NCBI GenBank assembly: GCA_020638095.1
Contig: JACKJF010000003.1
Coordinates: forward strand, 1,364,001-1,428,000
DNA from: Hyphomicrobiaceae bacterium
GTDB lineage: Bacteria > Pseudomonadota > Alphaproteobacteria > Rhizobiales > Devosiaceae
Length of the DNA: 64,000 nucleotides
Direction of reading: 5' to 3'
Below the pieces are notes generated by a model. It was not told the origin of the DNA and did not search any database. It saw nothing but the letters and a program-made list of their open reading frames with translations. Shown here piece by piece: positions 25,965 through 33,405 of this stretch. The translations under genes were made by a program, and so were the position numbers. Each line of letters opens with the position of its first letter. Position 1 is the first letter of the stretch.

Positions 25965-26010
25965 ATTTATCAGCATAAATTGAGTGCGCAAGATATTTAT
26001 GCGGATAAAT
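25965..26010. promoter_or_regulatory. Paired 16-bp palindromic operators
   Basis: Two copies of ATTTAT-N4-ATAAAT, at 25965-25980 and 25995-26010, have centres 30 bp apart (about three helical turns). Each is a palindrome, and the second equals the reverse complement of the first at 15 of 16 bases. The block is the AT-rich part of the gap between the divergent binding-protein and DUF1028 genes. It is a strong candidate operator for a dimeric regulator, most likely the FCD/GntR protein encoded at the end of the transporter operon. That assignment is inference. Confidence 0.65.
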
Positions 26011-26043
26011 TGACGAGCGGGGAAAACTCGGTCATCAAGGGGC

Positions 26044-26697
26044 ATGACCTTTTCAATTGTAGCGCGGGACCCGGCAAGCGGCCGGTTGGGCGTGGCGACC
26101 GCGACCGGGCTTCCGGCCGTTGGAGCCCTGGTGCCCCATGTGCGGGCCGGGGTAGGGGCGGTGGCGACTCAGAGCCAGACCAATCCATTTCTTGCGATCG
26201 ACGGACTTGTCCTGATGGCCGGTGGTCAGACCGCCGCGGAAGCGCTCAATGTCCTGATTGGAAAGGACGAGGGGCGCGAGGATCGGCAATGCATCATGCT
26301 CGACGCGTCAAACCCTCCGGCAGCGTGGACCGGCGCTGATGCGATTCCTTCCGCCGCCCACAGGCTCGGCGAGCACTATGCGGTGGCCGGCAACATGCTC
26401 GCCAACGAAACGGTCGTTCCAGCCATGTTCGACGCCTTCGCGGCGACGAGCGCCAATGACCCGCTCGAAATTCGCCTGCTGGCCGCACTGAATGCCGGCG
26501 AAGCGGCGGGGGGCGACATGCGCGGGGCAAAGTCCTCCGCCGTCAAGGTGTGCGGACCAGGCCAGGTGCCCGAGATCGATCTCAGAATTGACCTTTCCCG
26601 AACTCCCATTGCCGATCTGGGCGACCTGCTCGAGGCCGCGCGCGAAAGCGGCTACACGGAATTTGTCCGCAGCCGCCCGTTCAGCTCGCTGATCTAG
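26044..26697 (+). CDS. DUF1028 family protein
   Basis: 217-residue member of DUF1028, a family with an Ntn-hydrolase-like start (TFSIVARD, then GVATATGLPAVGA). No signal peptide. Members often sit beside peptide ABC transporters, as here, where it is divergent from the importer and shares its operators. A role in processing the imported peptide or amide is suggested, not shown. ATG 26044 is only 33 bases from the second palindrome, so a bound regulator would block it. Confidence 0.8.
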   Translation: MTFSIVARDPASGRLGVATATGLPAVGALVPHVRAGVGAVATQSQTNPFLAIDGLVLMAGGQTAAEALNVLIGKDEGREDRQCIMLDASNPPAAWTGADAIPSAAHRLGEHYAVAGNMLANETVVPAMFDAFAATSANDPLEIRLLAALNAGEAAGGDMRGAKSSAVKVCGPGQVPEIDLRIDLSRTPIADLGDLLEAARESGYTEFVRSRPFSSLI

Positions 26698-26810
26698 GCC
26701 GCCACCCGGTTTTTGCGCCTGAACCCAATCTGAACGCCCGGATCAGGATTGGTTCAATCGCCAAAGCCTAGTCCTTCACGCATCGCAACCGCTGCAAGAG
26801 GGACGCAACG

Positions 26811-27140
26811 ATGAAAACCGCACTCAGAAACCTGATTCTTTCAGCGACTGCCGGGCTTGTCATTCTCGGCGCCGCATTCTTTGCCATCAGCCCGGCCATG
26901 GCCGCAGGCTACAATGTCTTTCATGCCGGCCAGGTGATCAATGTCGATCCCTGGGACAATCTCAACGTTCGCCTGTGGCCCGCCTCCTACTCGCAAAAGA
27001 TCGGCCAGCTCCCGAACCTGACCTATGTCTATGTCGAGCGCTGCATCAAGGTGGAGAATTCGTCCGACTGGTGCAAGATCGGCCGCGACGGCATCTATGG
27101 CTGGGTCAATTCCCGCTTCCTGCACCTCGTCAACCTCTGA
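26811..27140 (+). CDS. Secreted SH3b-domain protein
   Basis: Small exported protein, 109 residues. A signal peptide ends near SPAMA-AG (about residue 31). The rest is one bacterial SH3 domain (DPWDNLNVRLWPASYSQKIG, then DWCKIGRDGIYGWVNSRFL), with a likely disulfide between its two cysteines. Such domains usually bind peptidoglycan or peptides in the periplasm. A GAGGGAC site precedes ATG 26811. No operon partner is evident. Confidence 0.8.
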   Translation: MKTALRNLILSATAGLVILGAAFFAISPAMAAGYNVFHAGQVINVDPWDNLNVRLWPASYSQKIGQLPNLTYVYVERCIKVENSSDWCKIGRDGIYGWVNSRFLHLVNL

Positions 27141-27180
27141 CGATCATTCCATTCGGCCTCCTCAACTCCCGCTTGACTGA

Positions 27181-27221
27181 TCCCTGGTTTCACGCTCCAC
27201 AATCGGCGACGGAACCAGGGA
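27181..27221 (+). promoter_or_regulatory. Possible hairpin over the asparaginase ribosome site
   Basis: TCCCTGGTT (27181-27189) pairs perfectly with AACCAGGGA (27213-27221), and the helix can extend two pairs inward (T-G, C-G), leaving a 19-base loop. The 3' arm contains AGGGA, the only good ribosome site for the ATG at 27230. Folding would hide it, so translation may be regulated. No ligand class is recognised. Confidence 0.4.
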
Positions 27222-27229
27222 ATTTTGTG

Positions 27230-28246
27230 ATGACCGCCAATCCGATTCTGGCTGAAGTCGTGCGCGGCGACGCCACCGAAAACTTGCACCGTGGCGCATT
27301 CTGCGTGTCGGACGCCTCAGGCAATGTCATCGTCTCGGCTGGCGACATCGATCGCCCCGTCTTTCCGCGTTCCGCCATCAAATCCCTGCAGGCATTGGCG
27401 ATTTTTCGGTCGGGCGCGGCCGAGCGTTTCCAGCTCACGGACCAGCATATCGCCGTCGCCTGCGCCTCGCACAAGGCCGAGGACGTTCACGTGGCGACGG
27501 TGCGCGACCTTCTTGCCCGGATAGGGCTGGGGATTGGCGACCTCGAGTGCGGTGCGCACCCGCCGGGGAGCAAAGGGGCGCGGGTAGGTCTTCGCAACCA
27601 CGGCGAAGCACCGACCGCAATCCACAACAATTGCTCGGGCAAGCATTCCGGTATGCTGGCGGGCGCGCTGGCGCTTGGCGTCGATCCGCACGGCTACATC
27701 AACCGCAACCATCCCGAGCAGATGCTGGTTCGCCAATGCATCGAAGACGTGATCGGCATGCCGCTCAGTGAAGACCTTTGCGGCACGGATGGCTGCTCGA
27801 TCCCAACCTTCGCCGCGCCGCTACATGCGTTCGCGCGCGGGTTTGCGCGCATGTCAACCGGCGAGGAGCTCTCACCGGAAGATGCGGCCGCCGCGCGGCG
27901 CATTTTCGACGCCGCCACCGCCAACCCCGTTCTTGTCGGGGGCACCGGTGTGTTTGACACCAACGTCATGGAGGCCTTTGAGGGGCGCCTGATGATCAAG
28001 GTCGGGGCGGAAGGGGTCTATTGCGGTGCGGTGCGCGACAAGGGCTGGGGTTTTGCCCTCAAGTGCGACGACGGCAAGGAAGCGGCCGCGCAGGCCATGA
28101 TTGCGGCGGTTCTGACCATCATTGCCGATCCGAATTCCGCCCAGAGGCGTGTTCTTGATCGCAGCATCAGCCAGGTCATGACCAACTGGAACAAGTTTGA
28201 AGTGGGTCTGTTGCGGCCGACGCGGCTCGCCTATCCGATACTCTAG
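27230..28246 (+). CDS. Asparaginase, Rhizobium-type (ReAV/class 3)
   Basis: Predicted L-asparaginase of 338 residues related to the Rhizobium etli inducible enzyme (ReAV), a beta-lactamase-like fold. Key segments: FPRSAIKSLQA (the Ser-Lys pair), CASHK (second Ser) and NNCSGKHSGML (the zinc-site Cys and Lys). A GGTGVFD motif follows. No signal peptide, so cytoplasmic. ATG 27230 fits the conserved NPILAEVVRG start. It converges on the beta-helix gene; their stop codons share one CTAG. Confidence 0.85.
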   Translation: MTANPILAEVVRGDATENLHRGAFCVSDASGNVIVSAGDIDRPVFPRSAIKSLQALAIFRSGAAERFQLTDQHIAVACASHKAEDVHVATVRDLLARIGLGIGDLECGAHPPGSKGARVGLRNHGEAPTAIHNNCSGKHSGMLAGALALGVDPHGYINRNHPEQMLVRQCIEDVIGMPLSEDLCGTDGCSIPTFAAPLHAFARGFARMSTGEELSPEDAAAARRIFDAATANPVLVGGTGVFDTNVMEAFEGRLMIKVGAEGVYCGAVRDKGWGFALKCDDGKEAAAQAMIAAVLTIIADPNSAQRRVLDRSISQVMTNWNKFEVGLLRPTRLAYPIL

Positions 28247-29580
28247 CCCGCGATGCGATTGCCGCTGACGCCAACGTGAGGGTAGGCCCCGTCGGCGAGA
28301 TCCTTGGCCACGAGCTTGTCCCATTCGAACCCGCCGATGGCGGTTTGCGACATCTCGGCGATGAGGTTGTTTGTGATTTCGACCGCTCCGGCGCCATCAA
28401 CCACCGACACGCCGATTCCGACCTGACCCCGCCGGAGCACGTTGTTCGAAATCAGAACGTTTCGAAGGTAGGGACCCCAGCCGGCACCGATGCAAAGCCC
28501 TGGAACGTCTTCGACCACGTTGCCGGTGACCGCAACCTCGGCTTCGACATAGATGCCGACCGGATATGTGTCAGGATTGGTCGGGGAGGAGGGGAGGATA
28601 TTTCGCACCACGTTGCCGGTGCAGGTCGCCAGATGCCCCTCTTCGTCAAGGTTGGTGATCGAAATGCCGGTCGCCGCCTTGTCGATCACGTTGTCGGCAA
28701 TGATCGATCCTGAGAACGCGAACTCCGAAAAGATCGCCACTTCCCGGCAGTCGTGACACTGATTGCCCGAAATGATCGTATCGCGGGTCGAGTTGGCGCG
28801 GATTGCGGAAAAATCGCAATCCTGGACAACGTTGCCGCTGACCACGACGCCATCGGCCTGAAAGACATTGATGCCGTTGCCGTTCTCACCATTCCCCGAA
28901 TCCGATCCGACGCCGGAGATCTGGTTGTCGGCAACGACGCTGCCGTCGAAGCCCTTTTCGAAGCGCCAGATGCGGATCGCGCCGTTGCCGCTCTTGAGGA
29001 CGCGGTTGCCCCGCACCTGCGACAGGTGGCAATCCTGCAGGTGGATGCCGGTTTCGCCAAAGCCGGAAAAAACGCAGTCCCACACGTTGATCGACGAGGC
29101 TTCCGCGTAGAGCCCGTTAGCCTCGAAATTCGAAAAACTGCAGGTGTCGATCGCGACGCCCTCACAGTTCCGAAAGCCGACCAGCGTCGTTTCGGTTTTG
29201 CGCCGGCCGAGTCCCGAACCATCCAGCGAGAGCCCGGAAAGCAGGATGTTCCCCTGATCTTCGGCGGACAAAAGCATGTCGCCGCCCGAAAGCACGAGAC
29301 GCGCGCCGTTGCCCGAGATTCGTGCACCGCCCGGCAGCTTGAGGTCTGAAACAAGATAGTCGCCTGCGTCGAGCTGCAGCGTGGCGCCACGCGCGGCGGC
29401 CTGCCGAATGGCATCATTCAGCGCAGACGTGACGTCGCGTCCGCTATTTGCAGAAATGCCGAGAGACCCCGCGTCGAGCGCAAAGCTGCGGGCTGGCAGA
29501 AATGCAGCAACACCAGCGCCGCCGGCCAGAAGGGTGCGGCGTCCCAATCGAAAGCGGGTGCCTGTGACTGAATTGGACAT
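28243..29580 (-). CDS. Tat-exported right-handed beta-helix repeat protein (TIGR03808-like)
   Basis: 445-residue protein with a twin-arginine signal (LGRRTLLAGGAGVAAFL, Arg14-Arg15) and then repeated beta-helix turns of the pattern N-x-I/V-x-G-N (GNRVLKSG, DNQISGVG, GNVVQDC, NNVLRRG, NNLIAEM). It matches the rhizobial TIGR03808 'RR plus repeat' family. Related folds bind or cut polysaccharides, but no catalytic set is visible. Its TAG stop is the reverse strand of the same CTAG that ends the asparaginase. Confidence 0.8.
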   Translation of the reverse strand: MSNSVTGTRFRLGRRTLLAGGAGVAAFLPARSFALDAGSLGISANSGRDVTSALNDAIRQAAARGATLQLDAGDYLVSDLKLPGGARISGNGARLVLSGGDMLLSAEDQGNILLSGLSLDGSGLGRRKTETTLVGFRNCEGVAIDTCSFSNFEANGLYAEASSINVWDCVFSGFGETGIHLQDCHLSQVRGNRVLKSGNGAIRIWRFEKGFDGSVVADNQISGVGSDSGNGENGNGINVFQADGVVVSGNVVQDCDFSAIRANSTRDTIISGNQCHDCREVAIFSEFAFSGSIIADNVIDKAATGISITNLDEEGHLATCTGNVVRNILPSSPTNPDTYPVGIYVEAEVAVTGNVVEDVPGLCIGAGWGPYLRNVLISNNVLRRGQVGIGVSVVDGAGAVEITNNLIAEMSQTAIGGFEWDKLVAKDLADGAYPHVGVSGNRIAG

Positions 29581-29652
29581 GGTCGGAGTCTACCCGATGC
29601 CCGAATCCGGCTCCACCAAAGCCCGCAAAGATGATGAATCCGATGCGAAAAG

Positions 29653-29982
29653 CTAAACCGCGATCGCCGTCTTGACGGCAGTGCCGGTGGCCGTGACCAT
29701 GATCATCGCTCCGCGCCCGCCGATCGTTTCATAGTCGAAACTGACCCCGACAATCGCGTCGGCGCCAAGCCGCCGCGCCCGGTCTTCAAGTTCGTCGAGC
29801 GTCGACTGTCGCGACTTCTGCAGCACCTCTTCATAGGCGCCCGAGCGGCCGCCAATGTAGTCGGTTACGGTCGCCATCATGTCACGCACGAAGTTGGCGC
29901 CCGAGATGGTCTCGCCAGTGACAATGCCGAGATAGTCGGTGATGACACGCCCCTGAAGCGTGTCCGTGGTCGAAACGATCAT
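29653..29982 (-). CDS. YbjQ family (UPF0145) protein
   Basis: 109-residue member of the YbjQ/UPF0145 family, a pentameric fold sometimes called heavy-metal-binding. It has the marks [20 protein letters not shown], an acidic Arg-rich middle helix ([19 protein letters not shown]) and a C-terminal strand. Function is unknown in the family. A GGGGGA site precedes ATG 29982. It diverges from the HerA-like gene across about 140 bases. Confidence 0.85.
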   Translation of the reverse strand: MIVSTTDTLQGRVITDYLGIVTGETISGANFVRDMMATVTDYIGGRSGAYEEVLQKSRQSTLDELEDRARRLGADAIVGVSFDYETIGGRGAMIMVTATGTAVKTAIAV

Positions 29983-30119
29983 TTTGTCCCCCGTTTCCGA
30001 TTGAGCGTTAGATAGGTCCGCACGTCTGGGAATCCAGAGGATGAATTGTGAAAAGCTTGTGAAGGCGTCTGCCGCGTGGCTATAAGGCCAGCACCCTTCG
30101 CGCCTTTTGGGAGTGCAGC

Positions 30120-31577
30120 ATGCCCCTGTTGCTCGATGACCGTCTCTATCTCGGCACCAGCACCCGCCCCGAATACCTGCAGTTCAAATATGCCAACCGG
30201 CACGGCTTGGTCACGGGCGCGACGGGCACAGGAAAGACCGTCAGCCTGCAGATCATGGCCGAGGGCTTATCGCGCGCCGGCGTGCCGGTCTTTTGTGCCG
30301 ACGTCAAAGGCGATCTGTCCGGCATTGCGGTGGCCGGCGAGCCGAAGGACTTCCTGACCAAGCGGGCCGGCGATATCGGCTTCGACGATTACTCGTTCGA
30401 GGCCTTTCCGACCATTTTCTGGGACCTGTTCGGGCGGCAGGGCCACCCGATCCGCACGACCGTGTCGGAAATGGGGCCGCTGCTGTTCTCGCGCCTGCTC
30501 GATCTCAACGACACGCAGGAAGGTCTGCTCAACATCGCCTTCAAGCTCGCCGACGATGAGGGTCTGCTGCTTCTCGACCTGAAGGATTTGCGTGCGCTTC
30601 TGGTCAATATGGGCGAACGCGCCAAGGAAATCTCGACCACCTATGGCAATGTCTCAACCGCCTCGCTTGGCGCGATCCAGCGTGCCCTGCTCGTTCTTGA
30701 ACAGCAGCAGGGCGATCTCTTTTTCGGCGAGCGGGCCCTTTCGATCGCGGACATGATGCGAACGGCCATCGACGGGCGCGGCTATATTTCGGTGCTCGCC
30801 GCCGATGAATTGATGCAGACGCCCAAACTCTACGCGACGTTCCTTCTCTGGATGCTGTCCGAATTGTTCGAGGAACTGCCCGAAGTCGGCAATCCGGACA
30901 AACCGAAACTCGTCTTCTTCTTCGACGAAGCGCATCTGCTGTTCGACGATCCGCCAAAGGCGCTGCTCGACAAGATCGAGCAGGTGGTCAAGCTGGTCCG
31001 TTCAAAAGGCGTTGGCGTCTATTTCGTCACCCAGAACCCCGCCGACATGCCGGAATCTGTGCTTGCCCAACTCGGCAACCGGGTGCAGCACGCCCTGCGC
31101 GCCTACACGCCGCGTGAGCAGAAAGCGGTGAGGGTAGCCGCCGACACGTTCCGCCCGAACCCGGCTTTCGATACCGAGGAGGTCATTACCCAGCTCGGCG
31201 TCGGCGAGGCGCTGGTTTCGGTGCTCGAGGATAAGGGCGTTCCCTCTATGGTCGGGCGGACCATGATGCGGCCGCCCTCAAGCCGCCTTGGACCGATCCT
31301 TCCCGAAGAGCGCGCCGCGATCATTGCCAAGAGCCCGGTTGCCAGCCTCTACGACGAGATGATCGATCGGGAATCGGCGTTCGAAGTGCTCAAGCGCAAG
31401 GCTGACACCCGTCAGCAGGCCGAAGAAGAGAAGCGCCCGACACCGTCGAACAACCGTTCGTCGCAGCGCGAAACGGCGGTCGAAAGCGCAACCAAACAGT
31501 TTGCCCGCACCGTGGCCCGGGAACTCGGCAACGCGCTGGTGCGCGGCATTCTCGGCAGCCTCAGGCGCGGCAGTTAG
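30120..31577 (+). CDS. HerA-like ATPase, DUF853 (YjgR) family
   Basis: Cytoplasmic ATPase of 485 residues. The Walker A motif is [10 protein letters not shown] (about 37-46) and Walker B is [13 protein letters not shown] sensor stretch [11 protein letters not shown] follows. This is the DUF853/YjgR branch of the HerA-FtsK group. The C-terminal 60 residues are basic and Gln/Arg rich, then end in a conserved [16 protein letters not shown] helix. It is followed after 8 bases by a LOG-like gene, so the two are probably co-expressed. The cellular role is not known. Confidence 0.88.
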   Translation: MPLLLDDRLYLGTSTRPEYLQFKYANRHGLVTGATGTGKTVSLQIMAEGLSRAGVPVFCADVKGDLSGIAVAGEPKDFLTKRAGDIGFDDYSFEAFPTIFWDLFGRQGHPIRTTVSEMGPLLFSRLLDLNDTQEGLLNIAFKLADDEGLLLLDLKDLRALLVNMGERAKEISTTYGNVSTASLGAIQRALLVLEQQQGDLFFGERALSIADMMRTAIDGRGYISVLAADELMQTPKLYATFLLWMLSELFEELPEVGNPDKPKLVFFFDEAHLLFDDPPKALLDKIEQVVKLVRSKGVGVYFVTQNPADMPESVLAQLGNRVQHALRAYTPREQKAVRVAADTFRPNPAFDTEEVITQLGVGEALVSVLEDKGVPSMVGRTMMRPPSSRLGPILPEERAAIIAKSPVASLYDEMIDRESAFEVLKRKADTRQQAEEEKRPTPSNNRSSQRETAVESATKQFARTVARELGNALVRGILGSLRRGS

Positions 31578-31585
31578 GACGTCCC

Positions 31586-32122
31586 GTGGCCAGCAGCCCG
31601 ACAATCGCGGTTTTTTCCGGCATCGTCGGGGCACATGCGAACCGCGCCCAGGTTTTCGCGCAAGCCGGATCGTTTTTTGCCCGAAAGGGCGCGCATCTTG
31701 TCGCCGTTGAAGGGGTGGCGGGTTTGCCGCTGACCACGCTTTCAGCCGCACGGACGGCGCATGGACACATCGAAATCGTCGTTTCTCCGCGCTTCGAGGT
31801 GCCGAAGGCCTTGGCCGAAGTCACGGTCACGCGCGCAGTAACGCTCGACGAACGGATGGCGCTGCTACGCCAGAAGGCCGATGTGATTGCGGTTCTGCCC
31901 GGCGCCTTGCCCCTCGCGAACGATCTTTATCAATCGTCCCTTCGCAATCCGGGCGCGCCGCCTGTCATCTTGCTCAACCACGAAAATGCGTTCGAGGTGC
32001 TCCGCGGGTTCGTAGTCGACGTGCTTGTGCACAACCATCCGAACCCGGACCGGGTGATGCAGGTTGCCGACAGTCTCGATGACATGTGGAACCGCATCCA
32101 GCGGCTCCTAGCTCAGAACTAG
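31586..32122 (+). CDS. Degenerate LOG-like Rossmann-fold protein
   Basis: 178 residues. The layout follows LOG/TIGR00730 proteins (cytokinin-activating phosphoribohydrolases): VFSG start, G-x-A helix, then TLDERMALLRQKADVIAVLPG and a C-terminal VILLNHENAFEVLRGFV. The catalytic pieces are lost: ERK has become ERM, and the PGGxGTxxE motif reads PGALPLANDLY. It is probably a non-enzymatic relative. GTG 31586 follows an AGGA site 8 bases after the ATPase stop. Its TAG stop shares CTAG with the convergent receiver gene. Confidence 0.55.
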   Translation: MASSPTIAVFSGIVGAHANRAQVFAQAGSFFARKGAHLVAVEGVAGLPLTTLSAARTAHGHIEIVVSPRFEVPKALAEVTVTRAVTLDERMALLRQKADVIAVLPGALPLANDLYQSSLRNPGAPPVILLNHENAFEVLRGFVVDVLVHNHPNPDRVMQVADSLDDMWNRIQRLLAQN

Positions 32123-32592
32123 TGCCCGGCTCTTCCTTCAGCTCTGCGCAGAAACGGAACGACGTTGTGACGGCCCGCCAAAACACCGAATGAAACGGCG
32201 CTGTCCGGCAAAGTATCATGCCGTCCGATTCGCGCCGAAAGCCGCTCGGCAATGAATCGTGGCGACATCGGTTTGATGATGACCTCGTCCACGCCGGATT
32301 GCCGGCAGGCATCCTGAAGGCCGGCATCGACGTCATGCGTGAGCAGGATGGCCTCGAAACGGCCGAATTCCGCGGCATCCCGCAAAATTGGCAGAAGCTT
32401 TTCCATCGGCTGGCCACCGAACACGCGATCGCAGATGACGAAGCGGATGGGCAGTGCCCGCATCACCCGGATCGCATCATCGAGGCCCAGCGCCTGGCGC
32501 GTGGCGAGGGTTCCATCCGCGCGCAGCGTTGCGGCAAGGATCGAGCCGAGTGCCTCGCTTTGCGTCAGGATGAGAACATGCGCCGCCGTCAT
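32119..32592 (-). CDS. Single receiver-domain response regulator-like protein
   Basis: 157 residues with one CheY-like domain and no output domain. The phospho-acceptor aspartate is probably in RFVICDRVFGG. The threonine of ILLTHD and lysine of IIKPMSP are in place, but the usual acidic pair after the first strand is replaced by TQSE, so magnesium binding may be altered. ATG 32592 has a GAGAGG site; longer frames run into the promoter. A CtrA-like box lies 21-36 bases upstream. It converges on the LOG-like gene with a shared CTAG. Confidence 0.7.
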   Translation of the reverse strand: MTAAHVLILTQSEALGSILAATLRADGTLATRQALGLDDAIRVMRALPIRFVICDRVFGGQPMEKLLPILRDAAEFGRFEAILLTHDVDAGLQDACRQSGVDEVIIKPMSPRFIAERLSARIGRHDTLPDSAVSFGVLAGRHNVVPFLRRAEGRAGH

Positions 32593-32612
32593 GTCGTGCC
32601 TCTCAGGAATGG

Positions 32613-32628
32613 TTAACCAAAGGTTAAC
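32613..32628 (-). promoter_or_regulatory. CtrA-like box upstream of the receiver gene
   Basis: The plus strand reads TTAA-CCAAAGG-TTAAC; the minus strand reads TTAA-CCTTTGG-TTAACC. Both match the alphaproteobacterial CtrA consensus TTAA-N7-TTAA(C). It lies only 21 bases before the start codon, so it could be near the transcription start. Confidence 0.55.
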
Positions 32629-32667
32629 ACATCGCGCGAGTGGCGCAATTCCGATGATGGACGTGTG

Positions 32668-32700
32668 CAAAACAAATCCCGGCGCCGCAGACGCCGGGAT
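32668..32700 (-). terminator. Rho-independent terminator of sodB
   Basis: A perfect 9-bp stem (ATCCCGGCG / CGCCGGGAT, 32676-32684 with 32692-32700) and a seven-base loop are followed on the minus strand by TTTGTTTTG. It is 28 bases past the superoxide dismutase stop. Confidence 0.8.
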
Positions 32701-32727
32701 TGGAGACTTACCGAGTTGGCTGTGCGA

Positions 32728-33324
32728 TTAGTTGGCCTTGCTCAGAAGCTCGGCGACATAATCCCAGTTCACCAGGTTGTCGAAGAAGGCTTCGAGATAT
32801 TTCGGCCGGGCGTTGCGGTAATCGATGTAATAGGAATGTTCCCAGACATCGCAGCCAAGAAGCGGCGTCGCGCCGTGAACCAGCGGGTTTTCGCCATTCG
32901 GCGTCTTGGTGACTTCGAGCTTGCCGTCCTTGAGGGTCAGCCAGCACCAGCCGGAACCGAACTGGGTCGCGCCCGCATTGAGAAATGCCTCACGGAACGC
33001 CGCGACCGAACCGAGATCTGCAACGACCTTCTTTTCAAGTTCGCCAGGCATGTGGCCACCGCCATTCGGCTTCATCCACTTCCAGAAATGGATGTGATTG
33101 AAGTGCTGGCCCGCATTGTTGAAGAGCCCGGCATTCTTGCCGAACGATCCCTTGACCACCTCCTCAAGGCTCATGCCTTCAAGGCCTGATCCGTCAAGCA
33201 GTTTGTTGCCGTTGGTCACATAGGCCTGATGGTGCTTGTCATGGTGATATTCGAGCGTTTCCGCCGACATGTAGGGCGCCAGCGCATCATAGGCATAGGG
33301 AAGTTCCGGGAGTTCGAAAGCCAT
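32728..33324 (-). CDS. sodB: Iron-type superoxide dismutase
   Basis: Converts superoxide to O2 and H2O2. It has 198 residues, no signal peptide. Metal ligands are seen in YHHDKHH, NHIHFW and GCDVWEHSYY. The glutamine in NNAGQHFNH and the GATQFGSGW segment are typical of the iron enzyme rather than the manganese one. ATG 33324 has AAAAGGAGA. On the minus strand a TATAAA lies at 33367-33372, suited as a -10 element about 45 bases upstream. A terminator follows at 32668-32700. Confidence 0.95.
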   Translation of the reverse strand: MAFELPELPYAYDALAPYMSAETLEYHHDKHHQAYVTNGNKLLDGSGLEGMSLEEVVKGSFGKNAGLFNNAGQHFNHIHFWKWMKPNGGGHMPGELEKKVVADLGSVAAFREAFLNAGATQFGSGWCWLTLKDGKLEVTKTPNGENPLVHGATPLLGCDVWEHSYYIDYRNARPKYLEAFFDNLVNWDYVAELLSKAN

Positions 33325-33405
33325 TTTGCTCTCCTTTTGAGTGGACCTCGGATGAATGAGGCCGATTTTATAAACCTTTTGGTTTGAAAAGCTAGACCCA
33401 CGGGA

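Noticed and set aside
26721..26756. Inverted repeat GAACCCAATC ... GATTGGTTC as a terminator for the DUF1028 gene
   Set aside because: The arms mismatch by one base, the spacing is long and there is no T-run; the support is weak.
33371..33385. AAACC-TTTT-GGTTT hairpin after the oligopeptidase gene
   Set aside because: Stem of five pairs only; the stretch is more likely part of the sodB promoter, which has TATAAA at 33367-33372.
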